DNA from: Clitopilus passeckerianus
Lineage: Eukaryota; Basidiomycota; Agaricomycetes; Agaricales; Entolomataceae
Reading direction: 5' to 3'
Length of the DNA: 64,000 nucleotides
NCBI GenBank assembly: GCA_944990035.1
Contig: CALYLX010000112.1
Location: forward strand, 434,001 to 498,000
The notes below the pieces were generated by a model. That model saw only the letters and a list, made by a program, of their open reading frames with translations, ran no database searches and was not told where the DNA came from. Shown here piece by piece: positions 33,915 to 44,941 of this stretch (positions are counted from its first letter, which is position 1; every line of letters starts with the position of its first letter). A program made the position numbers and the translations under genes.

Positions 33915-36218
33915 ATGTATCCCAACGAAGAAGGCATCCGCTCACAGCTGGAATGGACCTCTGGTCTCAACCCTGCTTATGCTCCTGTTCCAACAGAGAA
34001 GACCAAGTATTTTCGCAAGGTATGCATGAGTTCAAGACAGATTGAATCCAGAGTTGACAGAAAGAAAAAACATGTCTAGACTTCCATTATCGCGACAATT
34101 GGTGTGCAAACGTTTCTCGGGGCCACCATGGATGTTACTGAAGCTATCTGTTTCAGGTCCTAAAGTAAACTCTGTTGAAAAGCTCGCTGAGCTGCGTCGT
34201 GCCGGTGTCAACGTTGGTGAGTCCAAGACCACCGTCTAGGACGACGCCAGGTATCTTATCGCGTTCATCACGGTAGTTCGCATGAACTTCTCTCATGGCT
34301 CTTACGAATACCACCAAAGCGTAATCGACAACACAAGAAAAATGGTTGCTGGTACGGTTTTACGCCTTACCTCAATTGGAAGTATAACAGTGCCTCATGC
34401 GCACGTTTGATTGTTGGGTTTACAGCTGATCCCTCAGGCCGCCCTGTAGCGATCGCTCTCGATACTGTGAGTGGTTTATACGCATTAATCCCGCCCCAAA
34501 GGTCTGATTAAAATATTTTCCGCAGAAAGGACCAGAGATTCGTACAGGGTTGACTAGAGATGGAAATGACGTCAGCAGCATTTCACTCTGAGTTTCCGTT
34601 CGCTTGTTACTGACTTGACCTTCACTTGTTCAGTTCCCTATCAAGGCTGGCCACGAGTTCATCGTTTCCACTGACACAAAATACAGTGAAATTTGCGATG
34701 ACCAGGTCATGTGGGTTGACTACGTGAGGGACTAGATTTCAAGCCAGCCTTCTAACTAACATGTTCGCATTTCACAGCAAAATCTGCCCAAGGTCACTGC
34801 TCCAGGAAAGCTCATCTACGTCGATGATGGTATCTTATCCCTCCTCGTTCTTTCTATTGATGGCCAAACTGTCCATGTTCGCGCCTTGAACAATGGCACT
34901 ATCTCCTCACGCAAGGGTGTCAACCTCCCCAAGACCGATGTCGACCTTCCCCCTCTCTCCGAGAAGGACAAGAAGGATCTTCAATTTGGTGTTCAGAACG
35001 GTGTCGACATGGTCTTTGCCTCGTTTATCCGTCGTGCCCAGGACGTTAAGGATATTCGTACTTGTCTTGGACCTGATGGTGCCAACATCAAGATCATCGT
35101 CAAGATCGAGAACGAGCAGGGTGTCGCCAACTTTGACGAGATCCTCCGCGAAACTGACGGTGTCATGGTTGCCCGTGGTGATCTTGGTATTGAAATCCCT
35201 GCTGCTCAGGTTTTCCTGGCCCAGAAGATGATGATTGCTAAATGCAACATCGTTGGCAAGCCTGTCATTGTCGCAACCCAGATGCTTGAGGTATGAGGTC
35301 ATATTTTCTTTGCCTAAATATTTGTTGCTGACATGATCTGTAGTCTATGACGGTGATTATAACCTTGCATACAGCATCCTCCTACCTGCTTACTCCTTGA
35401 CAGTACAACCCCCGTCCTACCCGTGCTGAAGTCAGTGACGTTGCAAATGCCGTTTTGGATGGTGCAGACTGTGTGATGCTTTCCGGGAGACTGCCAAGGG
35501 CAACTACCCCATCCAGTCTGGTACGTTATGCATTCTCGTTCAAGGCAGGACTGTAGTCCTAATTCGACTTCATGCAGTCCTCATGATGGCCGAGACCTGC
35601 TTGCTTGCCGAATCTGCTATCTGCTATCTTCCTCTATATGATGAGTTGAGGAACATCCAGACACGCCCGACGGAGACTGTAGAAACTGTTGCTCTTGCAG
35701 CCGTTGCTGCTGCCACTGAACAGAATGCTAGTGCCATTCTGGTTCTGTCTACTAGCGGAAACACCGCTCGTCTGATTTCCAAGTACCGCCCCAGGGTACC
35801 CATCATCACTGGTGAGCATTCATCCAATTCAACACGAAGGCTACGTGCTGACAGAGTTATCAAAAGTCACTCGCAACGACCAGACCGCTCGCCAAATCCA
35901 CCTCCACCGTGGATGTTACCCATTCTGGTACCCCGAGCCTCGCGGTATCCAGAGCCACCAATGGCAGACTGATGTAAGCTCATTGTCGTCGTCAAACTGC
36001 TGGAAACCTAACCCCCTATTCCTCAGGTCGACAATCGCATCCGATTTGGCCTTAAGAATGCACTTGCCTTGAACGTCATCACACCCGGCTCTACCATCAT
36101 TGCCGTTCAAGGATGGAAGGGCGGTCTTGGCCACACCAACACCCTCCGTATCCTTACTGTCCCCACTGACCCCGCTGATTTGGAGTTACAATCTCTCCAA
36201 GGCCTCTCATCCAACTAA
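33915..36218 (+). CDS. Pyruvate kinase
   Basis: Glycolytic enzyme converting phosphoenolpyruvate and ADP to pyruvate and ATP. The N-terminus has [18 protein letters not shown], then [26 protein letters not shown] and VDDGILSL. The active-site block reads [31 protein letters not shown] and PVIVATQML. The C-terminal domain includes [15 protein letters not shown]. Thirteen exons: 33915-34019, 34080-34101, 34157-34216, 34277-34351, 34426-34466, 34526-34570, 34634-34723, 34778-35290, 35344-35352, 35404-35520, 35578-35811, 35867-35973 and 36027-36218. One exon is only 9 bases (Ser-Met-Thr). The GGG run at 35485-35487, inside the conserved SGETAKG block, is one base short; with it the gene encodes 536 residues. 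Confidence 0.94.
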
Positions 36219-36363
36219 ACATTTCTTCATACTCATTTCACGATTACTGGACCTAGTTTGTTGTAGTTTCTACGAATTTGATCAATTTTACATGCCTACC
36301 CAATCATCAAGTTCTCACGACTTGATACTCTTGAGCTTGACGTTGCCATCAAATGTACCCCTA

Positions 36364-38701
36364 ATGAGCTCTCACTATTTCCCTGCTGATGCCCGTCGGT
36401 CGAGTGGGCTGCCAAAGTATTCGAGCTTGTCGTCGTCGGCGGTGAGGGAGAAACTTGGTCCAAGAAGCCACGGGCCCTGGTTCCTAAACTACTATTTGCG
36501 AATACCCTTCTTAGAGAGGCGTCGACTACGCGTCTTCATTCCAAACGTTCCCTTACTTCATTCGCTGTTTACCCGCCGACTTGGACGTGTCCTCGGGAGC
36601 CTAGTGTTCCTCCTCCTCATTGCTATTCTCATTCTCCTCACGTGTACGGTTTCTTCATCGCTCGGTGGTGAACGGCCTTCCACAATTTCTGCAGTTTTCA
36701 GCAAACCTTCAACACTAGTCTACGAAAAAGAAGATATTCAAAGGATATGGCAGTGGGAGATTGCAAGTGGCCACTACCCGAGTCGTCACTCTAGTAAGCC
36801 CTGCAGGTTCATTGACTTTTTGAGTCATCTAACGCATCCCCTAGTCCCCGAACAGGTGGAGTTCCTTATACCACCTCGCAACCCCGGTATCCCCTACCAA
36901 AGGAGCACCACCCCGCGACCATTTGGCTCATATGCAAATGAAACCCGTGGTATTGGTGCGACGAGACAATACTTCCATGTCACAGCGCCAGCAAGACAGA
37001 TTGCTTATCCTCCGCGTCCTGTTTCTGGTAGCGTTGCAGATTTGGACATGGTAATGGACCACTGCGATTTTGACGCAAAAAAGGTTACTTTATTGCTTTG
37101 CTTTGCTCCACTGACTTGTTCTGACTGTTGCGTTTAGTATGTTCGAGACTGCTTGGAAGTGCTCCGCGTCGGCGCGGGTTTGGATTCCCACAACAATATC
37201 ACCAGAGAGGTTCCCGATGACTGGAAATACATCTACACAGAGAACCCGGATTCCAAGTACACAAAGCATCCATTAGACTCGGACATCTCGGTTGAAACAC
37301 CCGGAATAAGGAAGAATGACAAGATGGAGGTTCCCCCCATCCAGATCCCTGCCCCACGGATACATACTCCTCATTCTATGCTTTCAGAACCTTGCGATGA
37401 GGAAAACCCCCGACTATTCCATATGTTCTGGGCAGGACCATTTACGGACAAACCATACACTGCCCTGCTGTCCTTCCTCTTCACCCAAAATACGGGCTTG
37501 CATAACCGTGGAACCCCTGACGATAGCGTCTGTCGTCCCCAATTCTGGATGTGGATCAACCCCGGACCCGCAGCGTCTGTTCCCAATCCTTCTGTTGTGA
37601 GGGATATGTTCACAGAGCTGAAGGGCAACCCCTGGGCTTCTCCGTTCTTACATCCCCGGTTCAAGGACACGATCAAGTTCAAACTCTGGAACACCACAGA
37701 GCAACTGGATGGCATTGCAGAGCTCAAGGATGAATGGCGGCATCAGAAGAACATGTTCAATTCCGGCGGACGCGTTTACAAGGTTCCTGAAAAGAAGAAC
37801 GAAGAGGAGGGGACCTCTACCGGGACGTCCAAGAAGGACCAGGTGAACAGAGTTGGGTCCAAGTCTTACGATGAATACGATCGCATGTCAGTCATCCTCT
37901 CGGACATGGCACGTTTTGTCCTGTGCCACCGCTTTGGTGGAATCTATCTCGACGCGGACACACTATTTTTACGCGATTGGGAAGAGCTATGGGGCTGGAA
38001 AGGAGCCTTCGCTTATCGGTGGTCGCGTCTCCGCAGCTACAATACAGCTGTACTACGCATGCACAAGGGTTCGGCTCTTGGCACCTTCCTCTTCAGAACG
38101 GCGCTGAAGAATGGTTTGGATTTTCATCCCGAAACCATCACCTACTATGTTCGAGATGCAAATATCGAAGAATTGCTGCTACGACTTCCCGATGCTCTGT
38201 TTGACCCAGCGTGGTTGAACACCGAATATTATCAACGGGATAGGACCCCCTCAGCCATACTTCGTCGCGTGAGTTTACTATTTCTTCAAAGATGGTGACA
38301 TTGCTTAGTCTCTTATCTTCAGCTTCTCTGAGCTATTCAAGACACCTCCTCAAGCAAGCGCGGCTCCTCACGCTATGGGTTTCGATGGCTTTTTCAAGGG
38401 GGCATATTCTTATCACTTTCATAACGGATGGTGCGTCTTTCTTACCTCTTTGTCGAAATACATCCAGCTGAATGAGCATTAAAGGTGGGAAGCCTTTGAC
38501 CCCCACCGAAATTGGCCAGATCTCGGCTCGCGTTTCATCGCTGGTGAACTGTTGGCCAAATCTGAACTCAATGAGACCACCTCCAACGGGCCTAAGGAAC
38601 ATGAACGCGATCTCAGCTGGGCTACAGTGCTAAAACGTACCTTTGAATCATACATTCGGGGTGAAAGGCCAAACATGTATGGGGAATGGCTGGAATGGTA
38701 A
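36364..38701 (+). CDS. Type II membrane glycosyltransferase with DXD motif
   Basis: A short basic cytosolic tail is followed by one membrane anchor (LGSLVFLLLIAILILLTC) and a large lumenal domain. The catalytic core includes FHMFWAGPFTDKPY, MSVILSDMARFVLCHRFGG and IYLDADTLFLRDW, the DXD metal/nucleotide-sugar site of the Gly_transf_sug (Och1-like/capsular) group. Exons are 36364-37083, 37138-38268, 38333-38430 and 38485-38701, giving 721 residues in one frame. An upstream in-frame ATG at 36292 would add 24 residues. The stop is 77 bases from the converging RPE stop. Donor sugar and acceptor cannot be inferred. Confidence 0.8.
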
Positions 38702-38778
38702 TGCGATAATCGCTAGATCTATCTTATTGAGGGGCATTGTAATCTAATACTCATGAGTTTGGTTTCATGGATAACATG

Positions 38779-39860
38779 TTAGGCTTGTGCCCGCTTCTGG
38801 ATAGCGGCGTTAACAGTATTCTTGAGTTCAGCGATAACAGCGCCTGGGTTCTCAGCGCCAAAGATTGCAGTGCCAGCTACAATAACATTGCTTCCTGTTG
38901 GAGACATCAAAACCTTCCTGGATAGCCGCAGTTAGAAGTTAGAACATACCTGCATCTGCACAGACACCGATAGTCTTAGGTCCAACACCTCCGTCGACTT
39001 CGATATCCTTGTCCGGGAACCTTGCTCGGAGCTCGGACACCTTCGGGACGCACCTCTCAATGAATTTCTGTCCCCCACGACCTGTAAAGTAATCAGTCTC
39101 GTGTCATCGGCTTATAAGGCGTAGCAATCAACCTGGGTAGACGGTCATCACGAGAAGCATGTCCGCAGCGTTGGCTACTTCATCTGTAATTGCCGTCGAC
39201 GGAGTATCGGGGGAGATTGCAACGCCCGCTTTCATAAAGCGTTGGTGAATAGTTTCAATGAGGGCAAGTGGGTGTTCTTCAGCCAGAATCGTCAGTCGTG
39301 AGTAGCAACCGTTGGGTCAGGGTACAGTGCACTAACTCGTGGCTTCTAGATGGAAGCAATACAGAGCTCCACCTGCATCGGCGATATCGTTGACCCACTG
39401 GGCAGTGAAGGTTTCAGAGACTGCTGCGAGCCGTGTATAGCTTAAGAATCGTCAACCTTTTCTGGTTCTGCGACCATCATGTGGCAGTCCATGAATATTC
39501 CTGGTACACCCTTTGAAACGCATGAGAGGATGGGTGCGCCTGTCCGAGTCCGAGAATTCATCTGATATATGGTTGCAATGTTCTGGTGGTGACTAACCCA
39601 TCGTTATGTTGGGAACGAAATGGCTACAGGATCATGAGTTGAGAAGGCTGCTTCCCTGAAGAGAATGGGCTTCTTTACCCATCCATGACATCTAATCAGC
39701 ATGATCAATAGCGATTTCAGACGTGGTTGGGTGGCGCATTCAAGGGCTACTGACCCATATGAAGCCATTCAGCGCCTCCTTTGATCATTCTTTGACATTC
39801 CGCAGTTAACTGCCCGAAATCTGAGGCCAAAACGGATGGTGAAATAATAGCGCGAGGCAT
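38779..39860 (-). CDS. Ribulose-phosphate 3-epimerase
   Basis: Pentose phosphate enzyme interconverting ribulose 5-phosphate and xylulose 5-phosphate. It starts [18 protein letters not shown]; family signatures are [47 protein letters not shown] and [13 protein letters not shown]. An exon of 13 bases (39691-39679) encodes the metal-binding VMDG segment. About eight exons; all junctions I checked join in frame. Head-to-head with a small secreted protein gene. Confidence 0.93.
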
Positions 39861-39981
39861 GGTTTGTATGTGGAAGGACCAGAGATTGATGCGAGCGGCG
39901 TTTCTCACAGCTCTCCACAGGCCCCGCAGCAACCATGCTTGCTGCACCGCCATCATCGTCGCCAAAATTTACCGAAATCCG

Positions 39982-39988
39982 TATAAAT
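39982..39988 (+). promoter_or_regulatory. TATA box of first small secreted protein gene
   Basis: TATAAAT lies 68-74 bases before the ATG at 40056. Confidence 0.45.
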
Positions 39989-40055
39989 TTGTCGTCAAGT
40001 GCGCCAGCCGACGGATTGCATTCCCGTTGATCCTCCCCCTTGCTCAGTGTCCACC

Positions 40056-40716
40056 ATGTTCTCTAAGACTGCTATTGTTGCTTGCATCGCTGGCTCTGCT
40101 CTTGCAGTCAATGCTGCCCCGGAGAATGTTGAGGCACGCCAAGGTATGTGCTCGATCAGTTTTTGTTCCAAATCAGGCCTTTGTGCTGACTTGCGGTAAT
40201 TTGTAGTGGAGAGCGTCTTCAACTCTCTGACTTCAGCTGCTGCTTCCGTCATTACCAAGGATGGTTAGTCTGTTCTGATTCATGGACTGGTCTAAATATT
40301 AAATTGACACAACATTTGCAGGCGCCTCCATCATCAGCAAAGCTACCTCTGTAGCTGGTGACATTGGCGATGACATTACCAGCATTGGTGCCGGTATTGG
40401 AGAATATGTTACTTGTAAGTAGTTCTGAGTATTTACCGAAGGACACAAGGCTCATTTATTTATAGCTGAAGCAGGACATGCATACACCGTCGTCACCAGC
40501 TTCGGTGGGCCTGCAATCACTCTGGCCGAGTCGGCTGCAGGTCAAGCTACCTCTTTCGGCGGCTCAGTATTTACTGCAGCCACAGGTGCTGCTGCCGCTG
40601 CCATTACCTCGAATGCCGCCGCCGGCTCATCATCTACTGGCCTGACATCATCTCATTTCCTTGGTCTCGCGACTGTCGTTGCAAGCGCCTTTGTTGGCGC
40701 CATGATCACTCTCTGA
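40056..40716 (+). CDS. Small secreted protein with hydrophobic C-terminus (GPI-anchor-like)
   Basis: A protein of 162 residues from four exons (40056-40143, 40207-40263, 40322-40414, 40466-40716). It has a signal peptide (MFSKTAIVACIAGSALAVNA) and an Ala/Ser/Gly/Thr-rich body with almost no charged residues. The end is a Ser-rich linker plus a hydrophobic tail (LGLATVVASAFVGAMITL), the layout of GPI-anchored fungal surface proteins. I recognise no domain. The tandem neighbour at 41040 has a similar layout but no obvious sequence similarity. Confidence 0.72.
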
Positions 40717-41039
40717 GGAATAAATGTATGCCAACACATATCTCGACAAGACATTCATATACCCAAGCTGCAGACACTTTATTTAATTCTAACATATAGG
40801 ATAGATATGTATACGTTCGTTCTATAGTGACCGGCATAATATGATCCTTCTTCGAATCTAAATTCGTTTGACCTCGAGGTGATATAGCGGACGTTGTGGC
40901 TATGAGGGCGCTGATGGCAACTTGTGATATTTCGGCGACGATCAAACTTGACGACAGGATGTGTTTAAATAGACCTGCGATGCCGTCTGTGTGCAGTGCT
41001 CTGGCTAGCCCCCATTTTCACCACACAAACTTTGACAAC
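40717..41039. other. Intergenic region between the two small secreted protein genes
   Basis: It contains a TATA-like TTTAAATAG at about 40964-40972, some 70 bases before the next ATG. I see nothing else in the 323 bases. Confidence 0.35.
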
Positions 41040-41856
41040 ATGAAATTCACTCTTAACTGGCTGTTGACGGCCTTTTTCATGACCGGTTTCGCAAGTGCCT
41101 CCTTGAATCAGTCGGAAAATTGTGCGTTGTGGTTCAGGTTTACCTGGTAGAGAGCGGATGTAAATAACCTGTTGGTCTTGTAGATGATCTCTTCAAGCGT
41201 TTGATTGAGCATGAACGTTCTCTGGATTCAGAAGGCTCGCTTTGGTTGGTTATTCCGGGGTCTTAATTCTCACCTTTGCTGCAGATTCTTCTCTCGCTCT
41301 GAGGTTGATTGACCTCATTGAAGCCAGGGAAGCTGCCCAAGTTCCATGTTAGTTGCTTCCGGAACTACCTCCTTCCTGAAATAACGCTCCTGGTCGTATA
41401 GTTGAAGTTGAGATGCGCGATGATGCCCAAGACCCTGTACCCAGCGAGGAAACGGCTCCCGCTTCAACAACGGCTGCTCCTTCAAGTACGTGTACCGGCA
41501 GTTCGTGCTCCTTGACCATTGAGTCTTTTGTGTAATCTGACACCTCTCTCTTAGGTACTACCTCAGCTGCACCATGGACGGTCGTTACGCCCACTGGATC
41601 CATTATTGTGATGGCTTCTCAAGGAGTAACACACACCTACTCACTGAACGCAACCGGTACTGCTACGGCAACAAGCACGGTGGTCCTCGTCGTCACAGAT
41701 CAGCCCAAGCCGTAAGGTCTCTCTTCAGCTCGTCGCAAGGTTCCCACTGATGAAAATTCAAAAAACAGGAAGAACGCAGCCACTAACAAACGCGCATCTT
41801 GGACTTTCACTGGTGTAACGGCCCTTGGTGGACTTCTCACCGCGTACATGTTGTAG
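41040..41856 (+). CDS. Small secreted Ser/Thr-rich protein with hydrophobic C-terminus
   Basis: A signal peptide (MKFTLNWLLTAFFMTGFASA) is followed by several short exons: a helical stretch (LFKRLIEHERSLDSE, then LALRLIDLIEARE), an acidic/Pro segment (VEMRDDAQDPVPSEET) and a Thr/Ser-rich part with a likely N-glycosylation site in LNATGTATATS. The end is a basic KRASW then a hydrophobic tail ending LLTAYML, consistent with a GPI signal. The exon junction around 41242-41284 has no clean GT donor in frame; a non-standard donor or a sequence error is possible. No known domain. It follows a similar small secreted gene in tandem. Confidence 0.62.
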
Positions 41857-41940
41857 GCGAGCTGTACAGTGTATAGTAGCTTAGAAATTCAGAAGTAAAC
41901 TAAACAAGAAACGGTTGATAAAATACAAGTCTGCGGATGA

Positions 41941-42937
41941 TCAATTAACCTCGAGGATGGCGTCCTCCGCCCTGAGCAACAATCTCTTGCTAACAGATTC
42001 GGTGTACCGATAGACCTGGTATAATGCCCTGAGCGCTGATAAGTTCGGTAGTCCAAAATGAAGCCGATACCACAAACCTGAGCGCGCCAACAACTAGAAG
42101 GGCTATGATGACGGCAGCAGCTAAATCCCTTCCATTCTCCCGACGTCGCCGTGAGCCTCTTTGTCGGGCGATCCATTGAAGTGGCCCAATGAGAGGCGCT
42201 GAGAGGAGCATCTGGACCAGGGATCCAGCGCCTACCATAGGGAGCCCTAAAATAAACCGCCGGATAAACCTGCGAAGGAGGCTATTGTGAACGATCTTCG
42301 GTTCTCGAAGGGGACTATCATAGCTTCCGGGCGTAGAGAAATCCGGACCCTCGTCGTCGAAGAGACCCGCTGGCCCTTCATCCCGTAGAATGCGGAACGC
42401 TGCCGTTATGAGATCTTGAGCCAAAGTAACAGGAGAGACGAAGTAGAAGCCGTAGCCATAGCCCCCATACGCAGGCTCCTCAAAGAAGGACATAAACATG
42501 GTCGTGATGAAGGAAGAGGCCATCACAAGGCATGTGAAGAGAGAGCCAGCCAGGGCGCCAACGATAACTGCGCAGTATATGAGATCGAAAGTACCATATA
42601 GTGACAGAGACATACCTGGATTTGTCGCAATGCCCAAGGCGCGAGTGCGGTTAAAGCGATACTTGTAGCGACACTCTCGACACTCGAAGAAGGAGCTTTT
42701 GTTGGGAGAACTGTTCCTCCAGCGATTCAAGCACTTCACATGCACATACTAGTTAATAGCAACGTTGGTCATCCAGCTTTTGGGAGAAGTGGAATGACAT
42801 ACGCTCATCGTGCCCTTGCACAGGCATGGTCGTATGAGACGCCCTAGTTCTCTCTCAGCGATGACTCCATCCAAGCAGATCTTGCATTGCTTCTCTTCGG
42901 AAGGACTAGGAGGGGGAACGTTGTCGTCGTCTGACAT
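41941..42937 (-). CDS. RING-CH (MARCH-type) membrane E3 ubiquitin ligase
   Basis: An N-terminal C4HC3 RING-variant domain is visible: KQCKICLDG, RPCLCKGTM, then across an intron YVHVKCLNRWR and ECRECRYKYRF. Several membrane helices follow (AVIVGALAGSLFTCLVMAS, AAAVIIALLVVGALRF). Such proteins ubiquitinate membrane proteins of the ER or endosomes. The exons are 42937-42803 and 42748 to the end. Near 42045 the frame shifts, and the family-like tail YQVYRYTESVSKRLLLRAED follows in another frame. This shift fits two missing bases or one extra. Confidence 0.84.
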
Positions 42938-43043
42938 GGAATACCATGACACGCCTGGTCGATCACATTTACCTCCGCACTGCACCAGACTCGATCACGT
43001 GTAACAGTGCTTAATCTTGACCACATTCAAGCTCGTCCAGGAG

Positions 43044-44638
43044 ATGGCGGACAATGCCTCTCAGAGCGGCCACGTTAGGATTGTCGGCGCATTCGCTGGG
43101 ATGGGTAGCGGTGAGTTGAGCGCCCTGCTTTCCGTTGGGTTTGTCCTAACAACACCGTTCCTCTCCAGGCTTGACCAAGGTGAGCAATGCACGTCGGTTT
43201 ACGCGGCGGTCTAGACATTCATCGACTCAACTCTCTGTCTTTCCTTCACAACCGTAGGTCGCCGTCGGTCATGGGTACGCGTTCTTGAGGGTCTTTATTC
43301 TGGTGCTCGAAAAATTTCCCTGACAGACAATTCGTAAATGCAGGTTTGACACTATTAAAACACGTTTGCAGTGTTCACCCCCGGGGACGTATCGAGGGGC
43401 TTTCGACGTCCTATCGAAGATAGTCAGACACGAGGTCCGCTAAACCTCCATACCGGTATCATCTTTCCTGTGCTCATAACTGCAATAGGGAGTAACTGCA
43501 TTATACAAAGGTGCCACGCCTCCCGCAGTGGGATGGGCAGCAATAGATTCCCTGCTTCTTGGCTCCCTTCACAATTATCGGCTGTTCTTCATTCGTCACG
43601 GAATGACGGAACCGACCCCTGGGTCTGGTATACCACGATTGACCTTGTTCGCCCATGGAGTTGCAGGGCTCTTTGCTGGCCTCACTAGGTTAGAACCCAG
43701 ATTATTTCCGAAAGTGGCAGGCTTGATGAACGCTTGACAATTTGGTTCTTTCTATTCAGTACGATACTTGCTACGCCGGTGGAGCTACTCAAAGGTTTTT
43801 TTGCCGTGAGGATAGAGTGTCGTCTTAGCTGATCTTGTGGTTTTCTAGTGAAGCTGCAGCTTCAATCTCAGCGTGCAGCATCCGAACGCCAATTCAAAGG
43901 TCCTATCGACTGTGCTCGCCAAATCGTTCGGACGCGAGGGTTGTTAGGTCTTTATTCTGGCTACACAGGAAGTCTGGCTTTTCGAAGTAACTTCTTTTGG
44001 ATGTTCTTGTCATTTGAGGTTCCGTCTATATTCCCTTTGGACCTGATCGTTTTTGACTGAATCCCGTCCCAGGCGCTCATGCGAACCTTCAACAGACTCG
44101 AGGGCACCCCCTATCAGGTATAGGCTCGCTATTTATTTCTTAGCGGTCGGTTCAGCATTTCACCGGACTCTTTCATCGTTTAGATAAGTACGGGATTGGC
44201 TAATTTCATCTCTGGAGGCCTGGGTGCATTTGTGTTCTGGGGTATGGCTATTCCAGCAGATAATATTAAGAAGTAAAGTCACCGGCACTATCTCATATGT
44301 GGCTATTCAGATACTCACTGAACTCTCCGCTTAATTACAGCCGGATGATGGCCTACTCTCCTCCTCTGCCTTTTGCGGCTTCAACATCGACCCCTGCAGT
44401 GAAACCCACCTTTCTTGGCACCGTTCGCACCATATACTCAACTCATGGGCCGGCCGGATTTTTCCGTGGTTTAGGACCCTGCATACTTCGTGCATTCCCT
44501 GTCAATGCCTGTGCATTCTTCGTTTATGAAGGAACGATGCGGCTACTAGGCGCCGAACAGGTCAGTCGGTTTCATAGACTATGACGGTGTTCCTGCTGAT
44601 GATCCCTACTTCTCACACACCCACAGACTCGCCACTGA
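43044..44638 (+). CDS. Mitochondrial carrier (SLC25 family)
   Basis: Six-helix inner-membrane solute carrier with three repeats. The P-x-[DE]-x-x-[KR] signatures appear as HGFDTIKTRLQ, ATPVELLKVKLQ and AIPADNIKNRMM. Other carrier features are YRGAFDVLSKIVRHEG, LYKGATPPAVGWAAID, LLGLYSGYTGSLAFR and GFFRGLGPCILRAFPVNAC, the last typical of carnitine/acylcarnitine and basic amino acid carriers. The first signature has Gly-Phe in place of Pro. Eleven exons sum to 957 bases (318 residues), including exons of 11 bases (43169-43179) and 17 bases (43258-43274). The substrate is not predictable from what I see. Confidence 0.87.
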
Positions 44639-44941
44639 TAACCGAGGTTATTGGAGTATTCATTTCAAGTTGGATAGCATCGTGGTTGATGTATGAACAG
44701 GTGGTATACGCTATCTAGGGTAGACCTCTCGCTTGTTTTCGGTGTAGTTTGGTTAGAAAGCCGCATATTATAATTATTGATGGAGTAATCTAGATGAATA
44801 GACATGATGTAAACTGATAGAGCATAAGTGTAAGTAAGGAGAAATTACGAGTAAAATTATAACCAATACTATCGTAGGAGCTATTGTATTATCCCGAGAG
44901 CAAGACTATATGTCTGCATCTTTAAAGTGAGGAGAATAATG
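44639..44941. other. Intergenic region between converging genes
   Basis: AT-rich 303-base interval between the SLC25 stop and the stop of the exonuclease-like gene. I see nothing in it. Confidence 0.4.

Noticed and set aside
37371..37727. 118-codon minus-strand frame inside the glycosyltransferase gene
   Set aside because: It is antisense to a well-supported exon and has low-complexity, non-protein-like content.
38261..38332. Frame break in the glycosyltransferase after ILRR
   Set aside because: Using the acceptor CTGAG at 38328-38332 gives LFKTPPQ in frame, and the total spliced length is divisible by three.
43431..43488. Frame break in the SLC25 carrier after RHE
   Set aside because: A normal intron (43435-43488) with a GTCCGC donor and ATAG acceptor joins RHE to GVTALYKGATPP in frame, so no error is needed.
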